Shown here in pieces: positions 28,680 through 39,045 of a DNA stretch of 45,281 nt (its first letter is position 1; every line of letters starts with the position of its first letter). Position numbers and translations under genes: made by a program. The DNA comes from Desulfobacterales bacterium (GTDB taxonomy: Bacteria > Desulfobacterota > Desulfobacteria > Desulfobacterales > RPRI01). The notes under the pieces were generated by a model. It was not told where the DNA came from. It ran no database searches and saw nothing but the letters and a program-made list of their open reading frames with translations. The stretch covers positions 1 to 45,281 of the forward strand of contig JAUYEO010000169.1 of NCBI GenBank assembly GCA_030689795.1, read 5' to 3'.

Positions 28680-29957
28680 CTACCTCCTCACCAGGGTTTG
28701 AATAGCCTTAAGGGCCATACCGGTGGCATTCTGGTTTGACGATACCACATCGGCAGGCTTGTTGGCACATCCTGCAGCAAACATTCCGCCCTTATTAAAA
28801 TCATTGATGATGAATCCGTCAGGGTTATAATTCAATTCTGCATGCGGTTTGCTTATTGCTGCTGTCGGTTGCATGCCTGTAGCAAGAACGGCCATTTCAA
28901 CAGTCTGTCTGACCTTTTCACCTGTTACGGCATTTTCGGCAACTACTGTAATATTTTTTGTGGCAGGATCTTCACTTACTTCCGCCACTTTGCCCTTGAT
29001 GAAAAATACTTTGTCGTCGGCCTTGATCTTGTTATAAAATTTTTCATATCTCAGGCCGGGAGTCCTCAAATCTATATAAAAGATATAGATTTTGGCATCA
29101 GGATATTGTTCCCTGATATAAGTCGCATGCTTGAGTGAAGCCATGCAGCATATGTAAGAACAATAAGGAAGGTGATTTTCATCCCTTGATCCGGCGCACT
29201 GGGCAAATGCAACGCTTTCCGGAGCCTTGCCGTCGGAGGGGCGGAGTATTTTCCCCTTTGTGGGGCCATTTGGAGAAGCATATCTTTCCAGAATCATGTT
29301 CGTAATTATATTAGGATACTTACCGAATCCGAGATTATCGATCTTATTAGCGTCATACGGAGCCCATCCTGTTGCCCATACGATTGCGCCCACCTTAAGG
29401 TTAATAGTCTTTGATTCCATCTTAAGGTCTATTGCGCTGTATTTACATGCATCAACACACTTGGCACATTCAGGCCCTTTGCATGTTGCGCCGTCAATAA
29501 CATAACGCATTGGAAATGACATTTCAAAAGGTCTGAATATAGCCTTTGTATTATCGAGGCCGAAATTGAAGTCGTTTTTTCTTTCAACAGGGCATACTTT
29601 AACGCATTCATCGCAAGCCACACAGTTTTCATTGATATATCTCGGGCTTAACTTGATCTGAACATCATAATTTCCCGGCACGCCCTCAACATTTTGAACC
29701 TCTGCCAGTGTAAAAACTTTGATTCTCGGGTTGTCTTTAATTCTCCTGAAATTGATCTCAAGACCGCAGGTCGGAGGACATAGCTTTGGAAAATATTGAT
29801 TTAATTGCGCTACTCTTCCACCCAGGTAAGGATTTTTTTCGACCAGAAAGACCTCATACCCCACTTCTGCAGTCTCAAGGGCCGTGGTCAAACCGCTCAT
29901 TCCGCCCCCGACGACCAGAACGCTTCCGCTAGCAGGAGCTGCTTTGTCTGCTGTCAT
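28680..29957 (-). CDS. qmoA: Quinone-interacting membrane-bound oxidoreductase subunit QmoA
   Basis: 425 aa; VVGGGMSGLTTALETAEVGYEVFLVEKNPYLGG, HdrA-like, upstream of qmoB. Confidence 0.95.
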   Translation of the reverse strand: MTADKAAPASGSVLVVGGGMSGLTTALETAEVGYEVFLVEKNPYLGGRVAQLNQYFPKLCPPTCGLEINFRRIKDNPRIKVFTLAEVQNVEGVPGNYDVQIKLSPRYINENCVACDECVKVCPVERKNDFNFGLDNTKAIFRPFEMSFPMRYVIDGATCKGPECAKCVDACKYSAIDLKMESKTINLKVGAIVWATGWAPYDANKIDNLGFGKYPNIITNMILERYASPNGPTKGKILRPSDGKAPESVAFAQCAGSRDENHLPYCSYICCMASLKHATYIREQYPDAKIYIFYIDLRTPGLRYEKFYNKIKADDKVFFIKGKVAEVSEDPATKNITVVAENAVTGEKVRQTVEMAVLATGMQPTAAISKPHAELNYNPDGFIINDFNKGGMFAAGCANKPADVVSSNQNATGMALKAIQTLVRR

Positions 29958-30024
29958 GCTATCCCTCCGTGCTTAAAAAAGTTAATCTTAATAAAATAAT
30001 AAAAAACCGGCGATATCCTTTATA

Positions 30025-30215
30025 TGATGGTTTCGTAAAAAGTCCAAATATGCTCTCTTAATGAGCTTTTTGGGGATTTTTAAATGACTTCGCTAAATCA
30101 CAAGAACTCGGGCTAAAGCCCTCAAACAGCTTGTGATTTTTAACGCTCAGTTCTTTAAAAATCTACTTCCCAAAAATCTCAAATCCGTTCGCATATGACT
30201 TTTTACGAGTCTATC
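30025..30215. repeat. Repeat family C, ~190 bp imperfect palindrome
   Basis: gatggtttcgtaaaaagtc and gactttttacgagtctatc ends, internal aaatcacaag...cttgtgattt stem. Confidence 0.78.
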
Positions 30216-30517
30216 AATTTTCATATGTTTAGAATATCTCATACTTTAACAATGTGTAAGCTATTCTGTTAATACTCTAATATTATTTATGATACAATTA
30301 ATTAAATACTTATATAATTTGGCCGATTCTAGTAATTTAATTAAGATTTAATGTCAAGTTATATTATTTTTATTACATGAACTTAAAATAGTATGATATT
30401 TGAAACTAATTTAAAGGAAATAATGATATAAATAGATGATATATCAGAAATTTATATTGTTGTTAAATAATATACTAATTACTAATATAGGATGAGCTCT
30501 TAAAGAGTAAAATGTTG

Positions 30518-30655
30518 AGAGACTCGTAAAAAGTATAAAATCCCGTCACTCCCGTGAAAATCCGCGCCGGCGGAAAACACTTAAAAAGATCCGCCGCGGC
30601 GGAATCTCGCGGGAATGACGCTTAGAAGTGAATTCGAACTTTTTATGAAGCCGTC
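30518..30655. repeat. Repeat family C, copy overlapping the 3' end of the downstream minus-strand gene
   Basis: gagactcgtaaaaagt ... aactttttatgaagccgtc; internal ccgtcactcccgtga...tcgcgggaatgacg and tccgccgcggcgga. Confidence 0.78.
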
Positions 30656-30897
30656 ATCTTTAATGCTTCTTCAAACTTCTTATTAATTTCCTCGGTTATA
30701 ACGGCTGCCTCCTCAAGAAGAATAAATACTTTCCCCACATCTTTATCTTTTGCTTTTCTGGCCCAATCCCGGTATGTTTCGGCATGTTCTTTGTTGTGCT
30801 TTATCCAGTGCTCCAGTAGTTTTGCCATTTTTTGATCAAAAGAGAGAGTTGAAGCCGTTTCTTGGTTGTGATGATTATGATTATGGTGATGTGTCAT
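30643..30897 (-). CDS. Small conserved-looking protein with His-rich N-terminus
   Basis: Probable start ATG 30897 (MTHHHNHNHHNQETAS...) after GGAGACGACTCA; the ORF track start is 30939. Confidence 0.72.
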   Translation of the reverse strand: MTHHHNHNHHNQETASTLSFDQKMAKLLEHWIKHNKEHAETYRDWARKAKDKDVGKVFILLEEAAVITEEINKKFEEALKMTAS

Positions 30898-30994
30898 TGA
30901 GTCGTCTCCTTCCACAAATTGAATGAATATTAACGACAATAATTATAATGGCTTTGCATTATAGTCAACAAAACATAATCGTATATACCCCGGC

Positions 30995-32980
30995 TTGAAA
31001 CAAATGAAATATTTTATAATTTCCAGTAATAATCGGCGCTTTAACTACCGGACAATATCCATTGTTGTTTTTGCAGCTCTTATATCAGGTATTATTTCAG
31101 GAGCTTTTATTGCATTAACGTGGGATCTGCCCCAGGTACGCTCGCTTGAGTCTTTCAGGCCGGCCGGAGTGACACGAATATATTCCGCCGACGGTATATT
31201 GCTTTCGGAGCTTTATCTGGAAAAACGAGAACCTGTGCCGCTCAAGGCAATTCCGTATTATCTCAAAGCAGCGCTTGTTGCTACGGAAGACAGGAACTTT
31301 TATAAGCACAGCGGTGTGGATATAAGGGGAATCCTCCGCGCCATAATAAAAGACATAATGGCGGGAGAATATGTCGAAGGCGCAAGCACAATAACCCAGC
31401 AGGTTGCAAAAACTTTTTTTCTGACCCCAAAAAAGAGTTTGTTGCGGAAGATCAAAGAAGCTATCCTTTCCTTTCAGCTTGAACGCCGCTACACCAAAGA
31501 CGAAATAATGGAACTGTATGTCAACCAGATATACTTCGGAAGCGGCGCTTACGGTGTCGAATCTGCGTCAAAATTATATTTCGGAAAATCGGCAAAAGAC
31601 CTTAACCTTACCGAATGCGCTCTGATAGCCGGTTTACCCAAATCCCCTTCCCGTTTTTCCCCTCTCATAAATTTGAATGCGGCTCAAAAAAGAAGAAATA
31701 TTGTACTAAAGCAGATGCTGGCAACCGGGATAATCTCCGAAGCCGAACATAATGCTTCAGCCGGTAATCCTGTTATACTTTTTAATCATCAACAAAGCAG
31801 AGTCATTGCACCCTATTTTATAGAATATGTAAAAAATTATCTCGAAGAGGTACTGGGCGCATCACGATTGTACAGGGAAGGGCTTACCGTTCATACCACT
31901 CTTTTGTCAAATCTGCAGAATGCTGCCGAAGAGTCATCTGCAAACGGAATTGCTGAAATTGCAAAAAGAATGAAAAAGCGCGGCATAATAAATCCCGATC
32001 CTCAGTGCGCTCTTATCTCCATTGACATAAAGACCGGTGGAATCGTTGCCATGACAGGAGGTAACGATTTTTCTAAAAGCTCTTTTAACAGGGCCACAAT
32101 GGCTTTAAGGCAACCCGGATCGGCATTTAAACCTTTTATTTATGCTCTTGCCGTTGAACGCGGGTTTACCCAGCATTCATTACTTCTTGATGCTCCGGTT
32201 GTCTTTAAAGGCGGAAAAATCGGCGAAGACTGGATACCCCAAAATTATTCGGGCAGTTATGAAGGTGAAATTACATTAAGGAAGGCGCTTGCCATTTCAG
32301 AGAATATTCCCGCCATCAGGCTTACAGAAATTCTTGGCCCTTCTTATGTGGCGCAATTTGCCCACAGACTCGGAATCGAAACTTTCCTTGACCCGAACCT
32401 TTCCCTTGCTCTCGGCACATCCGGGGTAACATTGATGGATCTGTCATCCGCATATGCGGTATTTCCAAACATGGGCAAATATATCAGGCCTTTTTGTGTA
32501 ACCGAAGTTGAAGATCACAGGGGGAATATCATATGGCGGACAAAACCACAAAAAAGGATTGTGATGTCGGGCGAAGGGGCCGCAATAATGACAAACATGC
32601 TTGAGGCCGTGATAAATGAAGGCACTGGAACTGCTGCGCGAGTCCTGAACCGATCTGTCGCAGGAAAAACAGGAACAACCAATGATCACAAGGATGCGTT
32701 TTTTATTGGCTTCTCTCCGTCGGTGCTGGCAGGGGTATGGGTTGGCCGCGATATGCCGGCTTCGCTTGGTAAAGGAGAAACCGGAGCAAAGGCGGCGCTT
32801 CCTATATGGATCGATTTCATGTCAAAAGCCCTTGCAAACAAACAGGGCGAGGCATTTAATGTGCCTGAAGGAGTAGTCATTGTAAACATAGATCCTGCGA
32901 CGGGTCTTCCGGCATCACCCGAATCAAAGGTTGTTGCAACTGCTCTTTATAAAAAAGGAACGGAGCCAAACCATCCATAA
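30995..32980 (+). CDS. Penicillin-binding protein 1A family (transglycosylase/transpeptidase)
   Basis: 661 aa; ATEDRNFYKHSGVD, GASTITQQVAKTFFL, RQPGSAFKPFIYALAVE, SVAGKTGTTNDHKDAFFIGFSP. Confidence 0.96.
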   Translation: MKQMKYFIISSNNRRFNYRTISIVVFAALISGIISGAFIALTWDLPQVRSLESFRPAGVTRIYSADGILLSELYLEKREPVPLKAIPYYLKAALVATEDRNFYKHSGVDIRGILRAIIKDIMAGEYVEGASTITQQVAKTFFLTPKKSLLRKIKEAILSFQLERRYTKDEIMELYVNQIYFGSGAYGVESASKLYFGKSAKDLNLTECALIAGLPKSPSRFSPLINLNAAQKRRNIVLKQMLATGIISEAEHNASAGNPVILFNHQQSRVIAPYFIEYVKNYLEEVLGASRLYREGLTVHTTLLSNLQNAAEESSANGIAEIAKRMKKRGIINPDPQCALISIDIKTGGIVAMTGGNDFSKSSFNRATMALRQPGSAFKPFIYALAVERGFTQHSLLLDAPVVFKGGKIGEDWIPQNYSGSYEGEITLRKALAISENIPAIRLTEILGPSYVAQFAHRLGIETFLDPNLSLALGTSGVTLMDLSSAYAVFPNMGKYIRPFCVTEVEDHRGNIIWRTKPQKRIVMSGEGAAIMTNMLEAVINEGTGTAARVLNRSVAGKTGTTNDHKDAFFIGFSPSVLAGVWVGRDMPASLGKGETGAKAALPIWIDFMSKALANKQGEAFNVPEGVVIVNIDPATGLPASPESKVVATALYKKGTEPNHP

Positions 32981-33160
32981 ATAACCTCTATAAACCTCAA
33001 AAAAGCCGAGTGTGCGAGGCGTGATGGAAGGGAGACGATTGAAGCCGGGAGATTGACCTGTCCTAACATGTTGACTTTTTAGCGCTGTTAAAATATTGTC
33101 GGACAAATTCTGTTCGGAGTGAAATAATAAACCGGAGTTCTTCAAGCGGATATAATATTT

Positions 33161-35422
33161 ATGCCTCTTTTTCAAAATAAATTAAAATTCAATCCTGTCA
33201 TCATCTCAATCATCGCTGTAATTATAGTAACTTTCTCCTATTTGTACGGTATTCCTTTTCTTGACCTCATGGAATTGAAAACCGTCGATTTGAGATTCAA
33301 ATCAAGAGGGAACATACCTACAACTTCAGATGTCGTTCTTGCTGTAATAGACGAAAAAAGCATCGCAAAAGAAGGCAAATGGATCTGGCCCAGGTCAAAA
33401 ATGGCGGAACTTGTCAACAGGCTTTCAAATGCCGGAGCTAAAGTAATCGCTTTCGATATCGGGTTTCTTGAAGCCGATGAAAAGAGCACTGTCAGAGCAA
33501 TAGAAGAGATTCAGAAAAAGATGGGGGATCTCACCCAAGTCAATCCTTCACTGGCAAAATATCTCGAGGATCTCAAATTCCATACGGACAATGACAGGCT
33601 TCTTGCAAATGCAATACGCAACTCAAAAGCAAAAGTCATCCTCGGCTATTTTTTCCAGACCGATAAAACATCGGCAGGACATATCGATGAAAAAGAAATC
33701 CGCATGCACCAGAACAATGTTCAGAGCTCGGAATACAAATCGATATCCTATTCATCAGAATCGGCCAGAAATGCCCCGCTCATAGAGACTTTTTCTCCAC
33801 AGTCAAATATCAAAGCTATTTCAGAAACAACAGGTTATTCGGGTTATTTCAACATGTTTCCTGATGAAGACGGAGTAGTCCGGTGGCTTCCGGCCGTTCT
33901 GAAATGCAGGGAATCTCTGTATGCTCCGTTATCCGTTGTCACTGTCAGCGCTTTTCTTGACAGCCAGCCCTCTGTTCAATTGTATGAATACGGCGTCGGT
34001 GAAATAAAAATCGGGGATATGTCAATTCCGACCGATGAGATCGGAAGGATAATAATAAACTACAGGGGGCCCGGAAAAACTTTTCCGCATATTTCCGTAA
34101 CCGATATTCTGAAAGGCGAAGCTGATACAAACATTACAAACATCATAAAAGACAGGATTGTCCTCATAGGAGCTACCGCCGTAGGAGTATATGACCTCAG
34201 GGTAACCCCATTTTCAACTGTCTTTCCCGGTCTTGAAATTCATGCAAATGTTATAGACAGCATTCTCGGCAAAGACCTTATGTACCACCCGGGCTGGTCA
34301 AATATTTTCGATATATTCGCAATAATCATCGCCGGACTGTTTCTTGGAATAATAATTCCCAGAACCAATGTATTGGCGGGCGCGGCGGCATCGATATTTT
34401 TATTTTTCGGATATATTCTTCTATGCCAGTTCCTTTTTTCCGGAAAGGGGTGGATATTGAACCTGGTCTATCCTCTTTCGGTTATGATAATAGTCTATGT
34501 CAGTATCACACTTTACAGATACATAGCCGAATCCAAACAGAAAAAATTCATCAGGGACGCATTCTCCACTTACCTTGCTCCTTCGGTAGTAAAGCAGCTC
34601 ATCGATTCACCTGAGAAGCTGGGTCTAGGCGGCCAGGAACGGGATATTACCGCTTTTTTTTCAGATATCCAGGGTTTTACAGGCATTTCCGAGACACTCT
34701 CCCCTAAAGAGCTGGTTGATCTTTTAAATGAATTCCTTACTGAAATGACCGATATCATCCTCGAATTCGAGGGAACAGTGGACAAATTCGAAGGCGATGC
34801 GATCATCGCCTTTTTCGGAGCGCCAAATGACTTGCCCAATCATTCAGAAGTTGCCTGCAAGGCATGTATAAAAATGCAGAAAAAACTCGAAGCGCTGAGG
34901 ACAAAATGGAAATCAGAGAAAAGACCCGCACTGAAAATGCGCATAGGACTTTGCAGCGGTAACGCCATTGTCGGGAACATGGGATCAAAGAACCGGATGG
35001 ATTATACGATGATGGGAGATACGGTCAACATTGCCGCAAGGCTTGAAGGAGTAAACAAGATTTACGGCATTTATTCAATGATAAGCGATACGACATTTGC
35101 CGCGGCGGGAAACGGAATAGTGACACGTGAGATAGACTCGGTAAATGTGGTCGGCAGAAACGAACCTGTTACCATATACGAACTCGTGGGGCTTCCCGAA
35201 GATATTGATGACGGTACGCGCAGGACTTTCGACAGTTACGCAAAAGGTCTTGCGGCATACAGGAGGAGCAACTGGGACCTTGCCATAAAACAATTCATAT
35301 CGGTTCTCGACCTCACCATAAACGACGGGCCAAGCAAAACAATGCTGGCCCGTTGCAATGAATATAAACTCAATCCGCCTGAAAAAGACTGGAACGGGGC
35401 ATATACGATAAAGACCAAATAG
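33161..35422 (+). CDS. Adenylate/guanylate cyclase with CHASE2 sensor domain
   Basis: 753 aa; extracytoplasmic CHASE2 (ELKTVDLRFKSRG, VVLAVIDEKSI), TM segments, class III cyclase (ITAFFSDIQGFTGISE, MDYTMMGDTVNIAARLE). Confidence 0.95.
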   Translation: MPLFQNKLKFNPVIISIIAVIIVTFSYLYGIPFLDLMELKTVDLRFKSRGNIPTTSDVVLAVIDEKSIAKEGKWIWPRSKMAELVNRLSNAGAKVIAFDIGFLEADEKSTVRAIEEIQKKMGDLTQVNPSLAKYLEDLKFHTDNDRLLANAIRNSKAKVILGYFFQTDKTSAGHIDEKEIRMHQNNVQSSEYKSISYSSESARNAPLIETFSPQSNIKAISETTGYSGYFNMFPDEDGVVRWLPAVLKCRESLYAPLSVVTVSAFLDSQPSVQLYEYGVGEIKIGDMSIPTDEIGRIIINYRGPGKTFPHISVTDILKGEADTNITNIIKDRIVLIGATAVGVYDLRVTPFSTVFPGLEIHANVIDSILGKDLMYHPGWSNIFDIFAIIIAGLFLGIIIPRTNVLAGAAASIFLFFGYILLCQFLFSGKGWILNLVYPLSVMIIVYVSITLYRYIAESKQKKFIRDAFSTYLAPSVVKQLIDSPEKLGLGGQERDITAFFSDIQGFTGISETLSPKELVDLLNEFLTEMTDIILEFEGTVDKFEGDAIIAFFGAPNDLPNHSEVACKACIKMQKKLEALRTKWKSEKRPALKMRIGLCSGNAIVGNMGSKNRMDYTMMGDTVNIAARLEGVNKIYGIYSMISDTTFAAAGNGIVTREIDSVNVVGRNEPVTIYELVGLPEDIDDGTRRTFDSYAKGLAAYRRSNWDLAIKQFISVLDLTINDGPSKTMLARCNEYKLNPPEKDWNGAYTIKTK

Positions 35423-35451
35423 GCCCGGAAAGTCTTTTTATACTGCTAATA

Positions 35452-35781
35452 TCATTCAACTTGCTGGATGATCTCGCCTTGCTTGTCTCCGTGGAATATG
35501 CCGGTTGCATTCGAACCTTCTGTTTCTATGCGCCAGATACCGCCCATCGACTGGGCTGCAGGACCATAAAATGATCCGGATGCATTAAAAGCGCCGTCAT
35601 CACCGTCTAAAGCACCATCGCCGCTGACTCCAAAATGAGATGTTCCCCCCTCAAAAGATCCGAAAGCGCCTGTTATGGAAGCGCTGTGCGGCTGCTCTAT
35701 ATCTCCACTCACAACGTCCAGGTTAAACTCCGTTACCCAATGACTCATAAAATTTACCTTAGCGTCAAATCCGCCGGTCAT
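35452..35781 (-). CDS. Short Gly/Ser-rich ORF, possibly a C-terminal fragment of a larger secreted protein
   Basis: 109 aa; GSFEGGTSHFGVSGDGALDGDDGAFNASGSFYGP. Reading frame continues upstream of the ATG (HGTYWTDTGGVN) without an evident start. Confidence 0.45.
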   Translation of the reverse strand: MTGGFDAKVNFMSHWVTEFNLDVVSGDIEQPHSASITGAFGSFEGGTSHFGVSGDGALDGDDGAFNASGSFYGPAAQSMGGIWRIETEGSNATGIFHGDKQGEIIQQVE

Positions 35782-35921
35782 GTTGACTCCGCCCGTATCC
35801 GTCCAATATGTTCCATGATTATTATTTATTCACAAATACCGGTGATTGTCAATATGGCATTTCACATTAAATCTTCATATTATTGCTTGATTTAACTCAA
35901 AATGATGTTATAAGAACTTCC

Positions 35922-36383
35922 ATGATTCGAAAGGCAAGAATACACGATATAAAGGCAATTTACACCCTTCTGCAAATATACAGCAGCAAAGGAGAGCTGT
36001 TGCCCCGCCCTTTCAGTAAGCTATATGATCATCTCCGGGATTTCATTGTTTACACTGATGACACAACCGGTGAAGTCATAGGATGCTGCGCCCTGCAGTT
36101 CTGCTGGGAATATCTTGCAGAAATCCGATCTCTTGCGGTACATCCCGATCATGTCAGAAAAAAGATAGGCACATTGCTTGCCGAAACTGTTCTCGCCGAA
36201 GCAAAAACTTATGAAATGAGAAAAGTTTTTTCCCTTACTTATAAACCCGGGTTTTTTGAAAAACTGGGATTTGTTCATGTTGATAAAACCGAACTTCCGC
36301 TCATTAAAATCTGGTCCGATTGCATTCTTTGCGTTAAATTCCCCGATTGCGACGAGATAGCGCTGATCAAAGAAATTATATAA
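35922..36383 (+). CDS. GNAT N-acetyltransferase, possibly short ArgA-type N-acetylglutamate synthase
   Basis: MIRKARIHDIKAIYTLL, EIRSLAVHPDHVRKKIGTLL, YKPGFFEKLGFVHVDK. Start placed at ATG 35922. Confidence 0.85.
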   Translation: MIRKARIHDIKAIYTLLQIYSSKGELLPRPFSKLYDHLRDFIVYTDDTTGEVIGCCALQFCWEYLAEIRSLAVHPDHVRKKIGTLLAETVLAEAKTYEMRKVFSLTYKPGFFEKLGFVHVDKTELPLIKIWSDCILCVKFPDCDEIALIKEII

Positions 36384-36387
36384 AGAA

Positions 36388-36470
36388 AGAAGTCGAAATT
36401 CAGAAGCCGGAAGTCAGGAGACAGAAGTCGGAAGACAGGAGTCAGAATCCAGAAATCAGGAGCCAGAAGA
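36388..36470. repeat. Degenerate short purine-rich repeat (cagaagtcaggag-type)
   Basis: cagaagccggaagtcaggagacagaagtcggaagacaggagtcagaatccagaaatcaggagccagaag. Confidence 0.75.
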
Positions 36471-36542
36471 GGAATAGTATCGGCATTCTTCCAGAGAACC
36501 TTTTCATTCTGGATTCTGTCTCCTTTATAAACACAAAGTCAT

Positions 36543-37604
36543 CTATGTATAAATAATATTGTGCGGAAGAGGAGGATATTTCCAGACTCCAGGCTTTGGC
36601 AGAATATACTGGCCATCAACAGTCTGCCAGTAAAGATCGGATTTTAATTCTCTCAGTTTTCCGTCATCAGGCGGCCTTGCGTGACTTGTCGGATAGTACG
36701 ACACCTGAAATATGCAGATATTATCCTTTCTGTCCCTCGCTACAACATAATTCTTTTTGAAACTGTTGACGGAAATATTATTTGAAGCCGCCATCTCCGC
36801 CAACTCATCCTCGGTAAGCTTTATCAATATAGCTTTTGAAACACCTCTTTCCGAAATCCTTATCAAAGCTCTCGATCCGCTGCTTCCGGCATAAACGGTT
36901 GTAATGCATGGAATCCTTCTCAGATACTGGGCGGCCACAATCGCGGCGGTTCTTCTGCCGCCGGCCATAACAGGAAGTCCATAATATTCGAAATATTTCT
37001 TCTGTATATCTTCAGCATACTTATCCCCTTTTTCATAAATGTCCTTTGAAATATAACGCAAACTGCGCGCAAGATCTTCGGCGGCATCAGCAACAGGCCA
37101 GTCGACACGAACATGAAAATGGGTCAGGGCGTACCTGTCCGCCAATCTGCCTGAAGGATCTCTTTGAATAAGAAGGGAATAATCAACAGGCAGCAGTATG
37201 CGCATAAAATCAACAAATCTTGCCGAATCAAGGAATTTCTGAGTCCTGTCGAATGTATTTGAAAGGGGAAGCATTTTTGAACTTATCATATTGGCTTTGT
37301 TTGTTTTATTTACATCAAAGAACCTGATATATTTTTTGTGATCCGCAGAAATGGTATCTTCAACGAAAATAACAAGAAAGGTGTTCTGAGATTCATATTC
37401 TATGTCGGATACGCGGGCGCGGGGTTTAAGTTCCCGTTTTTCAACAAAAGGATAGTTTTTATTCTTGCTTAAAAAATTGTTGAAAGAATCGACGAGGGCA
37501 TATTGAAGCATGAACTGGTCAAGCTCGTCCCTCAGGAGCTCATAATATGACCGCCTCAGTTTATTTGCCTGACTCAGAGATTCTCTGACACTCCAGAACG
37601 CCAA
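36543..37604 (-). CDS. Hypothetical protein
   Basis: 353 aa uninterrupted ORF filling the interval; no family recognised. Confidence 0.75.
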   Translation of the reverse strand: MAFWSVRESLSQANKLRRSYYELLRDELDQFMLQYALVDSFNNFLSKNKNYPFVEKRELKPRARVSDIEYESQNTFLVIFVEDTISADHKKYIRFFDVNKTNKANMISSKMLPLSNTFDRTQKFLDSARFVDFMRILLPVDYSLLIQRDPSGRLADRYALTHFHVRVDWPVADAAEDLARSLRYISKDIYEKGDKYAEDIQKKYFEYYGLPVMAGGRRTAAIVAAQYLRRIPCITTVYAGSSGSRALIRISERGVSKAILIKLTEDELAEMAASNNISVNSFKKNYVVARDRKDNICIFQVSYYPTSHARPPDDGKLRELKSDLYWQTVDGQYILPKPGVWKYPPLPHNIIYT

Positions 37605-37639
37605 TTTCCCCTCCCTTAAACTTTGATTAAATCTGGTTT

Positions 37640-37811
37640 TAATTAGGACCCAGATTTTCGCCGATATCCGCAGATGAATATTTTCTCAAATTATCAAATG
37701 CCTTACGTTTGACTTCTGGCTTATTGCCAATTACTTAGTTCTTTATATTTAAAATCTTGATGATCTGCGTTCATCTGCGTCCAAAAAGGAAATTCCTATA
37801 CTATATATTTA
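37640..37811 (-). repeat. Repeat family B, copy 2
   Basis: Inverted relative to copy 1 at 24741-24864; 37763-37811 matches at 46/49, plus a longer internal segment. Confidence 0.88.
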
Positions 37812-37821
37812 TTATCCCTGT

Positions 37822-39045
37822 TTATTCCCCGGCTTTCATCAGGGCGGCAACAGCCGGCAGAGTCTTCCCTTCAAGCAGCTCAAGAAAAGCTCCACCCCCT
37901 GTTGAGATAAAGGTTATCCTGTCCGCTTCTCCAGCCTTGTGCACCGCCGTATCCGTATCCCCTCCGCCCACAATAGTCAGGGCATGGGAATTAGCCAGGC
38001 TGTTTACCATCGCCATTGTTCCCCTGCTGAAGGCATCCATTTCAAATGCGCCAAGAGGGCCGTTCCACACTATTGTCTTTGCATCATAAAGCGCTTCTGA
38101 AAAGAGCAGCGATGTAGCAGGGCCTATATCGAGAAACATCCATCCTTTTGGAATTTCATCAACCGGCACAATCTTTGTCACGGCATCGGGAGAAAAGGTG
38201 TCGGCGGCAACTGCGTCCACCGGGAGATAGAGCCTTATTCCCTTTTCGGACGCCTTCCGGATGATCGTTGCTGCAACTTCCACCAGCTCTTCTTCAATTT
38301 TGGAACTCCCGACATCTATGCCTTTGCTTTTCAAAAACGTATTGGCCATAGCCCCGCCGATAATGATTTTGTCAACACGCTGAATCATGTTTTCAAGCGC
38401 AGCAAGTTTGGTTGAAACCTTCGCACCTCCTATAACAGCCACAAGCGGCCTCTGCGGATCTGCCATAGCCCTTTTGAAGTATTCCAGCTCTTTCTGAAGC
38501 AGAAATCCGGCAACCGATACGGGAGCATGTTCCGTGATCGAGGCAACCGAAGCATTTGCCCTGTGGGAAACTGCAAAGGCGTCGTTGACATAAACATCAC
38601 AAAACCGCGCCAGTTCTTTTCCGAAGGCATCGTCGTTTTTCTCTTCCTCCGGATGAAATCTCAGGTTTTCAAGAAGCAGGACATCTCCATCAGACATCGA
38701 AGATACAAGAGCCATTACTTCCGGCCCGATACAGTCGGGCGCCATCCTTACCTCTCTCCCGAGATAAGAGCCGAGACATTTTAAGACAGGAGCAAGACTG
38801 TATTTCGGCTCGACCTTGCCTTTCGGCCTGCCAAGGTGAGATGCAATTATAAGTTTTGCTTTATTGTCGATGGCGTATTTTAAGGTCGGAACTACAAAAC
38901 GTATCCTTGTATCGTCGGTGATATTATGCTTTTCATCCAGAGGAACATTAAAATCCACCCTTATAAATACACGTTTGCCTGAAAGGTTAACATCTTTTAT
39001 AGTTTTCAAGATTTCCTCCTTCCCGATGCCGTTAATTTTTCTCAT
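37822..39045 (-). CDS. pgk: Phosphoglycerate kinase
   Basis: [84 protein letters not shown]. Confidence 0.97.
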   Translation of the reverse strand: MRKINGIGKEEILKTIKDVNLSGKRVFIRVDFNVPLDEKHNITDDTRIRFVVPTLKYAIDNKAKLIIASHLGRPKGKVEPKYSLAPVLKCLGSYLGREVRMAPDCIGPEVMALVSSMSDGDVLLLENLRFHPEEEKNDDAFGKELARFCDVYVNDAFAVSHRANASVASITEHAPVSVAGFLLQKELEYFKRAMADPQRPLVAVIGGAKVSTKLAALENMIQRVDKIIIGGAMANTFLKSKGIDVGSSKIEEELVEVAATIIRKASEKGIRLYLPVDAVAADTFSPDAVTKIVPVDEIPKGWMFLDIGPATSLLFSEALYDAKTIVWNGPLGAFEMDAFSRGTMAMVNSLANSHALTIVGGGDTDTAVHKAGEADRITFISTGGGAFLELLEGKTLPAVAALMKAGE

